From assembly GCA_017964705.1 (NCBI GenBank), contig JAGCRL010000095.1, forward strand, positions 1 through 12,550: a stretch of DNA of 12,550 bases. Direction: 5' to 3'. The notes under the pieces were generated by a model, which had not been told where the DNA came from, made no database searches, and worked only from the letters and a program-made list of their open reading frames with translations. Made by a program: the position numbers and the translations under genes. This document shows positions 1 through 5,639 of this stretch, piece after piece. Source of the stretch: Alphaproteobacteria bacterium. Lineage in GTDB: Bacteria; Pseudomonadota; Alphaproteobacteria; RF32; CAG-239. Position 1 is the first letter of the stretch; each line of letters begins with the position of its first letter.

Positions 1-151
1 CAATATCACTTTGCGGAGTGGTGAGATAAACTTTGTTTTGGTTACCACTAATGAGAACTGATTCAGCACTGTAAAAATGATTGGGCGAATGTATAATACA
101 AGCCGAAAGTAAACTGATAAGAAATATGGTGCGGATAATGTGTTTTAGCAA
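1..151 (-). CDS. N-terminus of a putative lipoprotein (runs off left edge)
   Basis: Reading leftward from a TTG codon at 151-149, fifty codons stay open to the edge. The protein begins with a short basic stretch (LLKHIIRT), then a hydrophobic segment ending in LLSAC, which fits the lipobox (L-S-A-C at about residues 15-18). Such proteins are exported by Sec, cut before the Cys by signal peptidase II and anchored to a membrane by a lipid. There is no ATG in this frame and a stop lies just upstream, so TTG is the only good start; a weak purine-rich AGAAAGAG lies 7-8 bases before it. The visible mature part (about 33 residues) gives no family. The gene follows the small secreted protein on the same strand, with a terminator between. 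Export as a lipoprotein is fairly well supported; the exact start is less sure. Confidence 0.5.
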   Translation of the reverse strand, partial: MLKHIIRTIFLISLLSACIIHSPNHFYSAESVLISGNQNKVYLTTPQSDI

Positions 152-168
152 GGTAATTTCTCTTTCTT

Positions 169-208
169 AAAAAAGAAGAGAACTGTTGATGGTAAGCAGT
201 TCTCTTCT
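169..208 (-). terminator. intrinsic terminator of the small secreted protein gene
   Basis: A perfect 12-bp stem (174-185 pairs with 197-208, arms AGAAGAGAACTG/CAGTTCTCTTCT) encloses an 11-base loop. On the minus strand it is followed by six T (169-174 read as A on the plus strand, partly within the stem base). It lies 15 bases past the stop codon of the 223-567 gene, so it most likely ends that transcript before the lipoprotein gene. Confidence 0.85.
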
Positions 209-222
209 GATAAGTTTAGATA

Positions 223-567
223 TTATTTTGAAAATGCGTTTTTAAGATTATTTAAGCTGTTTTTTGTGTCTTCTACAGCCTTCTTTTGTTCGGCTGTTTT
301 GGCATCAGAGGCAGCTTTTTGATCTTCAACAACTTTTAAAGCTTCTGCTTTTTTAGCTTCTACAGCTGCTTGGGCATCTGCTTTGGCTTGATCTACAACA
401 GCGGCAGAATTTGCTTTAGCTTGTTCGTTTGCAGCTTTTTGTGCTTCAATTGTCTTGGCAGCTGTATCAGCTGTGGTTGAAACTTTATTCAAACCACCGA
501 CTAAATCTACGGCATTGGCGTTAAATGCAAACAAAACAGCAAAAAGTGCAACTAATGTTTTTTTCAT
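223..567 (-). CDS. small secreted Ala/Lys-rich helical protein, function unknown
   Basis: A 114-residue protein with a clear Sec signal peptide: MKK, a hydrophobic core, and an A-N-A cleavage motif at residues 17-19, so the mature form should start at V20 in the periplasm or outside. The mature part is almost wholly Ala, Lys, Glu, Asp and Gln with short repeating AxKA, EAQKA and EDQKAA patterns and no Cys or Pro, which predicts one long amphipathic helix or coiled coil. This resembles in style small periplasmic coiled-coil proteins, but low complexity makes homology arguments weak and I do not recognise a family. An AGGAG lies six bases before the ATG. It has its own promoter (602-630) and terminator (169-208), so it looks monocistronic. 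Confidence 0.75.
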   Translation of the reverse strand: MKKTLVALFAVLFAFNANAVDLVGGLNKVSTTADTAAKTIEAQKAANEQAKANSAAVVDQAKADAQAAVEAKKAEALKVVEDQKAASDAKTAEQKKAVEDTKNSLNNLKNAFSK

Positions 568-601
568 GTTTTATCTCCTAAAAATGTTTTTTTACGGTGT
601 T

Positions 602-630
602 ATAATAAGTCTCGGTTATCTAAATTTCAA
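602..630 (-). promoter_or_regulatory. sigma70-type promoter for the small secreted protein gene
   Basis: On the minus strand TTGAAA (630-625) and TATTAT (607-602) are separated by exactly 17 bases; each matches five of six consensus positions. It lies about 35 bases before the ATG at 567, leaving a short leader that holds the AGGAG. No terminator is visible between tadA and this promoter, so some read-through from tadA is possible. Confidence 0.6.
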
Positions 631-657
631 TAATATACTATTCTATCCCCAATAAGA

Positions 658-1113
658 TTATTGACGTTTGCTTTGAAAGAAAGCACTTAATAAATCTCCA
701 CAATGATCACTTAAAACGCCTGAAGTGATTTGAGGTTTGTGATTACAAGTGTGATTTTCAAAATAACGCACACCATTTATTACAGCGCCGCCTTTTTTAT
801 TTTCGGCACCGAAAACAACTCGTTTGATACGCATTAAAGAAATGGCAGCAGCACACATGGCGCATGGTTCTATGGTTACATATAAAGTGCAATCCCATAA
901 TCTTTTTTGTTCGGTTTGGATGGCAGCTAAAGACATGGCTTGAACTTCGGCATGAGCCATGGCATGAATACCGTGTTCGCCGCTGTTATGGGCTGTAGCT
1001 AATATTTCTCCGGTTGAAGAAACAATGACAGCGCCAATCGGAACTTCATCTTCTTTGGCGGCAAGGCGTGCTTCTTTGAGAGCTAAAAGCATATATTCTT
1101 CATCAGTTGTCAT
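658..1113 (-). CDS. tadA: tRNA-specific adenosine deaminase TadA
   Basis: A 151-residue cytidine/deoxycytidylate-type zinc deaminase. The zinc ligands and catalytic acid are all present: H54-A-E56 (general acid/base Glu) and P83-C84-A-M-C87. The N-terminal helix, the PIGAV strand (25-29) and the C-terminal NH.P.I.SGVL.D.CG.LLS.FF tail match TadA rather than free-nucleoside deaminases. TadA deaminates A34 of tRNA-Arg(ACG) to inosine so that one tRNA can read several Arg codons; it is usually essential. Length is slightly short for the family but nothing is missing. It starts five bases after the DHH phosphoesterase stop and has only a weak ribosome binding site, so translation coupled to that gene is likely. 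The closely related guanine deaminases are the main alternative. Confidence 0.88.
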   Translation of the reverse strand: MTTDEEYMLLALKEARLAAKEDEVPIGAVIVSSTGEILATAHNSGEHGIHAMAHAEVQAMSLAAIQTEQKRLWDCTLYVTIEPCAMCAAAISLMRIKRVVFGAENKKGGAVINGVRYFENHTCNHKPQITSGVLSDHCGDLLSAFFQSKRQ

Positions 1114-1118
1114 GATCT

Positions 1119-2000
1119 TTAATTATATTTGGTCCATTCACGAATGTTTTCTTTCATCCAGACAGGTAATTCTGTCAGTCCGGAAGCACCAGAAGCTTTT
1201 TTATGGCCACCACCACCAAGTGTAGCAGCAATGGCGGAAACATCAACATCTTCTCTGGTGGTGCGGAAAGATAAATTCCATTTGTTGCGTTTATTTAAGG
1301 AAAAACTAATCATAAAATGATAGTTTTTAATGTTATCCAATGATTCAAAAAAATCAGAACTGGCTTGAGCCATATTGGCGGCAATGAAACGCATGTTTTG
1401 GAAAGTTCCTTCAAAAGCCATATTGCGAACAAGTCGATAATCACGATTTCTAATATAGGATAGAATAGCATTGCCTTTTTCTACCATTTGCGGAATGTCA
1501 ATTTTATCTTCAAACAAATCGCGCCAAACTTTTTCATAAGGGCGGTTGACCCCTAAGGATAAAAATGCAAATTCAAACGGACGAACGCGTTTATCTTTTA
1601 AATCAAACAAATCATTTAATGCGAGGAGTTTTACACCTTCGGGAACTTCTTTTTGTGGGAAGAAATATTTCCAGGTTAATTCAATAGCGGCTGTACCGAC
1701 AGCACGAAGACCTTTGATACCGAAACCGATTTCATGTTCTTTAAGATAATCTTCATAGGCTGAAATAGCAGAAGCGTGGTGATCTATCCAGATGAGATTT
1801 TTTTCGCTATGGAGTTTGAACATATATTCCATCGGAAATGAAATGTCACAAATTATTATTTCATCATGTTTGGCTATTTCATCATAAGGAATTTCCTGAT
1901 CATAGTTAAAACCCAGTAATTCGCATTCTTTATTTATATATTTAACAATTGCGGCAGAACCTTTGCCATCATGATCGGCCGAGTGGTAAACACAAAGCAT
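1119..2000 (-). CDS. DHH/DHHA1-family phosphoesterase (NrnB-like)
   Basis: A 293-residue member of the DHH superfamily of metal-dependent phosphoesterases. Visible motifs in order: HSADHDG at 6-12 (motif I), CDIS at 51-54 with D52 (motif II), the name-giving DHH at 73-75 (motif III), ALND with D130 (motif IV), and the C-terminal DHHA1 motif GGGGHKKASG at 262-271, which binds the substrate end. Members degrade short oligoribonucleotides or cyclic dinucleotides in the cytoplasm. The CxYHSxDxDGxGSxAIVK opening resembles NrnB-type nanoRNases more than RecJ, which is far longer. A good AAAGGA lies 7 bases before the ATG, and a near-perfect promoter lies 30 bases upstream. tadA follows five bases downstream in the same operon. 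Exact substrate cannot be told from sequence. Confidence 0.85.
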   Translation of the reverse strand: MLCVYHSADHDGKGSAAIVKYINKECELLGFNYDQEIPYDEIAKHDEIIICDISFPMEYMFKLHSEKNLIWIDHHASAISAYEDYLKEHEIGFGIKGLRAVGTAAIELTWKYFFPQKEVPEGVKLLALNDLFDLKDKRVRPFEFAFLSLGVNRPYEKVWRDLFEDKIDIPQMVEKGNAILSYIRNRDYRLVRNMAFEGTFQNMRFIAANMAQASSDFFESLDNIKNYHFMISFSLNKRNKWNLSFRTTREDVDVSAIAATLGGGGHKKASGASGLTELPVWMKENIREWTKYN

Positions 2001-2029
2001 TATTTTATCCTTTCTGTAATATAGCGTTT

Positions 2030-2058
2030 GTTATAATGCACTGTTTAAGTGGTGTCAA
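2030..2058 (-). promoter_or_regulatory. promoter of the DHH phosphoesterase-tadA operon
   Basis: On the minus strand a perfect TTGACA (2058-2053) is followed after 17 bases by TATAAC (2035-2030). The start codon lies 30 bases downstream, with AAAGGA in between. It faces away from the promoter at 2095-2123. Confidence 0.75.
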
Positions 2059-2100
2059 GCTAAAATATTGTCATTTTTTTGTCAAAAACTATGCTTGACA
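2053..2100. promoter_or_regulatory. four TGTCA-type pentamers between divergent promoters
   Basis: TGTCAAGC (2053-2060) and GCTTGACA (2093-2100) form an 8-bp inverted repeat whose arms include the two outward-facing -35 boxes. Two more TGTCA copies lie between them at 2069-2073 and 2080-2084. The symmetry may simply follow from two consensus -35 elements with the same flanking GC, or it may be a shared operator. The pattern is seen; regulator binding is inference. Confidence 0.35.
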
Positions 2101-2123
2101 GTTTATCATATTTAGTGTATAGT
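2095..2123 (+). promoter_or_regulatory. promoter of the helical-repeat protein gene
   Basis: A perfect TTGACA (2095-2100), a 17-base spacer and TATAGT (2118-2123, five of six) predict a start near 2130. That leaves an AT-rich leader of about 43 bases before the ATG at 2173. Unlike nearly every other gene here, that leader has no Shine-Dalgarno-like sequence. Confidence 0.7.
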
Positions 2124-2172
2124 TTGATAACTTTGAGAATTATTATCTAGATTATTAACAATTATTAAAAAA

Positions 2173-3309
2173 ATGAGAAAACATTTTAAGAGTGTACAGC
2201 TTGTGCTTCGCGCCAAGTTGGATGAGTTAATTGATGCCATCTTTGATGGTCCTTTTTCACCAGAAGAAGAAGTTGCCTTGGTGCAGAGAGGGTTGTTAGA
2301 ACCATTGCAGGTCTACATTGAAGAGTATGGTCTTTCACTGAAGGCCGCGATCGAATTGTTTAAGCTGAACAATTGGGCTTTGGCTCAAGCGTTGTTGGCA
2401 TGGATTGCAAGCAACCCTGGAATCATGAAAGCATTTCTCGATTATGCACCTTACGAGATGGTCAAGGAACATGTCGATAAGTTCTATGTGCCGGAACTTC
2501 CCGAGCAAGATGCCTTGGAGCGTTTCGATAGCAATGAACTGAGACGGTTGCTTGCAACAGGAATCTCACGATTTGCGCAATGCGATATTCTCATGCGTGG
2601 AGACGATGCATTGGTCAAGGAAGTGATTACTCTCGGTAATCTGGCACCACGTGAGGCAAAAATTGCCAGAATGTATGCCAGCCATGAGAACTTGATGTTC
2701 TGGTATAAAAATGAGAAAGACGAGCATGTGCGCTATCTTATTGGTCAGTATATTCTGATTCGTTTTGATTCAGAAGTTGTGCAAAGAGATTGCTTGGAAC
2801 GCTTTCCATTAGACCGCGAGGTGGAGCTGTTCTTCTTTAAAGTAGCGCCTCTTGGTATACTGATACCTTACGTTCTGCAATATAATCCTGCGGGAGGTGA
2901 CGTTGCAATCCTTAAGTATCAGTACAGAGAAAAAAGCGACAGTGAGAAGATAGTTCAGTTTCTTATTGAGAACCAGCTGACAATTCAAGGAGAAGCTTAT
3001 TTGATCCTCCATGGACGAAGATTGTATCGAGAGACTTACATCAAAGCTCGTGCATTCTCCCCTGAGAATGAAGCGCTCTTCATAAAGAAGAGAAATCATC
3101 GCGAAATCATGATTTATCTCTCTGTGCGCAGTCTTTCAAAAGAGGGACAGATTGCACTGATTGAGAGAGGCAAATTGATGGAGATTGGGTATTTGATTGC
3201 CAATTATCCACTTTGCAATGCAGCTTTCAGAGCGTTGTTTGCTAACAGCGAGTTGGCAGATATTTTCGGTGAGGCAGCACTGGAAAACACTAAGTACTCC
3301 ATCATCTAA
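2173..3309 (+). CDS. 378-residue helical-repeat protein, function unknown
   Basis: I do not recognise a named family. There is no signal peptide, membrane segment or catalytic motif, so the protein is probably cytoplasmic and a binding scaffold. Most of it reads as two-helix repeats of the form E..ALI.RG.L.EI..YI..Y.L. The clearest are at residues 30-54, 215-240 and three consecutive copies at 272-296, 297-322 and 323-348, a period of 25-26 residues; the KKRNHREIMIYL variant at 305-316 is especially typical. Such repeats should stack into a solenoid. The gene stands alone with its own promoter and a strong terminator. Its G+C appears higher (roughly 40-50% in sampled lines) than the neighbouring phage genes, with more CTG, CTC and CGC codons, and it lacks a Shine-Dalgarno, so foreign origin is possible. 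The ATG at 2173 is the first in frame after the promoter. Confidence 0.75.
   Translation: MRKHFKSVQLVLRAKLDELIDAIFDGPFSPEEEVALVQRGLLEPLQVYIEEYGLSLKAAIELFKLNNWALAQALLAWIASNPGIMKAFLDYAPYEMVKEHVDKFYVPELPEQDALERFDSNELRRLLATGISRFAQCDILMRGDDALVKEVITLGNLAPREAKIARMYASHENLMFWYKNEKDEHVRYLIGQYILIRFDSEVVQRDCLERFPLDREVELFFFKVAPLGILIPYVLQYNPAGGDVAILKYQYREKSDSEKIVQFLIENQLTIQGEAYLILHGRRLYRETYIKARAFSPENEALFIKKRNHREIMIYLSVRSLSKEGQIALIERGKLMEIGYLIANYPLCNAAFRALFANSELADIFGEAALENTKYSII
2986..3216 (+). repeat. three consecutive ~26-residue protein repeats
   Basis: These encode residues 272-348 of the helical-repeat protein. Aligned units begin QGEAYLILHGRR, PENEALFIKKRN and KEGQIALIERGK; each continues with a second helix (RETYIKARA, EIMIYLSVRS, EIGYLIANYP). 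The DNA copies have diverged, so this is a repeat at protein level only. Confidence 0.6.
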
Positions 3310-3324
3310 AAATTTTAACTCAGT

Positions 3325-3369
3325 AAAAAAAAAAGGGGAATTGTTCGCAAGAGCAGTTCCCCTTTTTTT
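3325..3369. terminator. bidirectional intrinsic terminator with GCAA tetraloop
   Basis: Positions 3328-3346 pair with 3351-3369 in an almost perfect 19-bp stem (two G-T wobbles) closed by a GCAA loop at 3347-3350. The GGGG/CCCC core is flanked by ten A on the left and seven T on the right, so it works as a terminator on both strands. It sits between the convergent stops at 3309 (plus) and 3379 (minus) and serves both genes. Confidence 0.9.
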
Positions 3370-3378
3370 GTGCTATTT

Positions 3379-4980
3379 TTAAGGTAAGTAATTTTGACGC
3401 AAGTATTCAAGACCATCAGTGGTTAGTGCCAGAAGTATCCAATATCCGCCAACGTAAATGCTTTCCGGTGATGGCCAGGGTTTGGCTTGAGTTAGTTTTT
3501 GACGGAAAGTTTCATCCGGATGAAAGGTGTATACGTATGATGTCGGATCGGCATAGGGATGTGGGGCATAATAATTCCACATGACGCCGGAAGCCATACC
3601 GGGAATGTAAGCGATGGAGAGTAAATCATCACTGGAATAACGGTAGGGAGTGTGGTAGAACCTGGGGCGAAGAGAGAAACCTCCACCTTGAACAACGATA
3701 TAATGATTGTGTTGATTGAATAATTCATCATGTTGAAAACGTTTGGCAATGCGTTTGTATAAAGCCAGTTCGCTATCAAACCCAAGTTTCCATACCTTTT
3801 GCGCTTCAAAGAGAAGATGAGTGCTACAAAAGATGGTTGCTATTGCAAGTAAGACAGAAAAGTTTTTGAGTGGTTTTGAGGAACTTTTTAAGAGAAGTGC
3901 AAAAGAAGCAGAAATAGCATACATAAAACCGAAGAAATCTATACGTGGGGAGAATTCTGTTTCTTTGATTGAAGGTGATAAAAATAAGGTGATTAATCCG
4001 GCTAAAAAGGTCAGAAAAAGCAGAAAGAGGCCTAAACAACGACGTTTTAGAGGAATAGTTTTGGTTATTAAAAGAACTATAACAGCCAGTATGACGATGC
4101 TGGTTATGAGAAATTTGTAAGAAGCGGTGATGAAAGGAAGAGTAGCACCGAATTGCAAAAAGACATCTTTAAGAACGAGCAGAGCTTTGTTATACCATTC
4201 ACTGAAGTGGATGATTTGTAAATTATAATAACTCTCATTTATCAGGTGCAAGTGAGAAAGAAAGAGCAGAATAAGTTTGTAGATTAAGAGACTGAAGATG
4301 ATATTTAAAAAGCTCCAGAAGTAACGTTTTATAAGGAGTCGTATCGAAATTTTTTCGATGATTAAGGTAAATAATAAGCGAGCGATTAAGATAACTCCTA
4401 TGAGGTTTATGACCGGTGGGTATCCGCCCAGAGCAAAGGTTATTAAAGCAATAGCTAACATGCTTTTGGTTAAAGAAAAAGATGTTTCTTTTTCGGAAAT
4501 CAGCAATGCTCCGATGATGAATAAATTCCAACTTAAAACCGGAATAATTAAAAAAGCAAAGTACATAAAGGATAATATGTAAGGGGTAATGCCGGTTAAT
4601 AGGGTGAATAAAACATAGGTGCTGGTTTTGTGAGGAAGGCGCCAATATCTGGCTAATAAAGCAATACCTAAGCTAAATCCTAAAAAACCGAGCAAATTGT
4701 TGATGATGGGTAGAATTTCGCCGTAACTTAATAAGTTTATGGGGATGAATTGGCTAAAACGTCCTTCAAAAAGGCCGGCGTCTGGCTTAATGCCGTCTTT
4801 TAGATAACGCCAGTCATGATCGCCAAATAAGAAATGTGCGCCATGGTACAGAAAAATCAGATTTAAGGCGATAAAAAGGCTGAAAAATGATATCCAAAAA
4901 GGCTTATCGGCTTTTTTTATGCGGTTGCGGATAAGCTTGGAAAGGTCGAAATTATATAGTGTTTGGTATAGATTTTTCAT
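3379..4980 (-). CDS. polytopic membrane protein, GtrII-like glycosyltransferase
   Basis: A 533-residue integral membrane protein. Hydrophobic segments lie at roughly 29-47, 95-111, 121-162, 172-205, 222-244, 284-307, 314-336, 346-366 and 373-391, followed by a soluble C-terminal part from about 395. The first external loop has an acidic-aromatic FGDHDWR (52-58) and later EGRFSQF; these fit the GT-C fold, where acidic residues in the first loop are catalytic. Overall layout resembles the GtrII glucosyltransferase family, which adds a sugar from a lipid carrier to O-antigen on the outer face of the inner membrane. The match is by layout and motif, so another GT-C transferase or an O-antigen ligase-like protein is possible. 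No gtrA or gtrB partner is adjacent. It is the last gene before the prophage; GtrII enzymes are often phage-borne serotype-conversion genes. No clear ribosome site or promoter could be fixed upstream. Confidence 0.55.
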   Translation of the reverse strand: MKNLYQTLYNFDLSKLIRNRIKKADKPFWISFFSLFIALNLIFLYHGAHFLFGDHDWRYLKDGIKPDAGLFEGRFSQFIPINLLSYGEILPIINNLLGFLGFSLGIALLARYWRLPHKTSTYVLFTLLTGITPYILSFMYFAFLIIPVLSWNLFIIGALLISEKETSFSLTKSMLAIALITFALGGYPPVINLIGVILIARLLFTLIIEKISIRLLIKRYFWSFLNIIFSLLIYKLILLFLSHLHLINESYYNLQIIHFSEWYNKALLVLKDVFLQFGATLPFITASYKFLITSIVILAVIVLLITKTIPLKRRCLGLFLLFLTFLAGLITLFLSPSIKETEFSPRIDFFGFMYAISASFALLLKSSSKPLKNFSVLLAIATIFCSTHLLFEAQKVWKLGFDSELALYKRIAKRFQHDELFNQHNHYIVVQGGGFSLRPRFYHTPYRYSSDDLLSIAYIPGMASGVMWNYYAPHPYADPTSYVYTFHPDETFRQKLTQAKPWPSPESIYVGGYWILLALTTDGLEYLRQNYLP

Positions 4981-5097
4981 GTTTTTAGGCTAAACTTTGG
5001 TCTTTTGTTAGTCAACGGCGTAAAAAAAATATACACAATTTGTTTAAAATATTGTTTTTAATGGAAATATTTTTAAACTCGGGAGAGGGCAAAACTA

Positions 5098-5126
5098 TTG
5101 ACATTGGTGTTAGTCGGTGATATAAA
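5098..5126 (+). promoter_or_regulatory. strong sigma70-type promoter ahead of the phage module
   Basis: A perfect TTGACA (5098-5103), a 17-base spacer and TATAAA (5121-5126, five of six) predict initiation near A5134. No open reading frame of useful size lies between this start and the terminator at 5221-5254. The 283 bases from 4981 to 5263 otherwise hold only AT-rich sequence. Confidence 0.75.
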
Positions 5127-5133
5127 CTTTTTT

Positions 5134-5254
5134 ATCATGGAATAATGTATATAAAAAGTTGAATCAAAAATTCTATACTTTTTAAAGTTTAAATTTCATG
5201 AGTGTCATTTTAAATGAGAGGGTTCCGAGAGTTGTTGCTCGGAACCTTTTTTTT
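5134..5254 (+). ncRNA. candidate ~120-nt leader or small RNA
   Basis: This is the transcript predicted by the promoter at 5098-5126 and the intrinsic terminator at 5221-5254. It may be a free small RNA of the prophage, or the untranslated leader of the terminase operon with an attenuator at its end. Apart from the terminator hairpin I see only weak AT-rich pairings, and it resembles no RNA family I know. Confidence 0.4.
5221..5254 (+). terminator. intrinsic terminator just before terS
   Basis: A perfect 9-bp stem GGTTCCGAG/CTCGGAACC (5221-5229 with 5238-5246), an 8-base loop and eight T (5247-5254). It sits nine bases before the preferred terS start codon and directly before its GAGGA ribosome site, so phage-module transcription must either pass through it or start elsewhere. 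Confidence 0.88.
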
Positions 5255-5263
5255 GAGGAATTA

Positions 5264-5626
5264 ATGGGGCGAAAATTTAAATTAGCAGACGTGTTTGCAG
5301 CTATACGAAAAGGATGTTCGCTTTATGGAGCTTGTGTGCAGGCAAAAATGACAACAAAAGAGTTTTATCAATTGATGGGAAAATATCCTGATTTAAGAGA
5401 AGATTTTCAATTGGCACTTTCCGATTATGCAGACCAATGTACAGATGATATCAGAACATTGGCTTTGAATTTGAAAGCAGGAGAAATTGATACATCAACG
5501 GCAAAGCTTTTGATTGAGACAAATAAATGGTTGGCACAAAAAGCATGTCCTGATCCGTTTGTCGGTTTTAATGATGATGAACAAGCAGAAAACAAAACAA
5601 CTGAAATTACCGTTAAATTTATCTGA
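5264..5626 (+). CDS. terS: terminase small subunit
   Basis: A 120-residue protein beginning MGRKFKLADVF. Its N-terminal half (about residues 8-45) reads as a helix-turn-helix: an ADVFAAIRKGCSL.GAC..AKMT..EFY pattern followed by YPDL, typical of small terminase subunits that recognise the packaging site. The rest (46-100) is acidic and helical, fitting oligomerisation, and the last segment TTEITVKFI would contact the large subunit. I place the start at 5264 because GAGGA (5255-5259) lies five bases before it. An in-frame ATG at 5198 would add 22 residues, but it has no ribosome site and its codons run straight through the terminator hairpin. terL starts 13 bases after the stop. Identification rests on the fold pattern plus the adjacent terL. 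Confidence 0.75.
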   Translation: MGRKFKLADVFAAIRKGCSLYGACVQAKMTTKEFYQLMGKYPDLREDFQLALSDYADQCTDDIRTLALNLKAGEIDTSTAKLLIETNKWLAQKACPDPFVGFNDDEQAENKTTEITVKFI

Positions 5627-5639
5627 TAATGAGGTAGGT

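Noticed and set aside
2809..3099. 96-codon minus-strand frame inside the helical-repeat gene
   Set aside because: It is antisense to a well-supported gene, with no promoter or ribosome site and no recognisable protein pattern.
4980..5060. Possible minus-strand promoter for the GtrII-like gene (TTGACT at 5015-5010)
   Set aside because: Seventeen bases on there is only TAGCCT, a poor -10, and transcription would begin almost at the start codon. Other AT-rich candidates there are no better.
5125..5160. AACTTTTT/AAAAAGTT pairing early in the predicted leader RNA
   Set aside because: Only A-T pairs across a long loop; too weak to call a riboswitch or antiterminator without comparative data.
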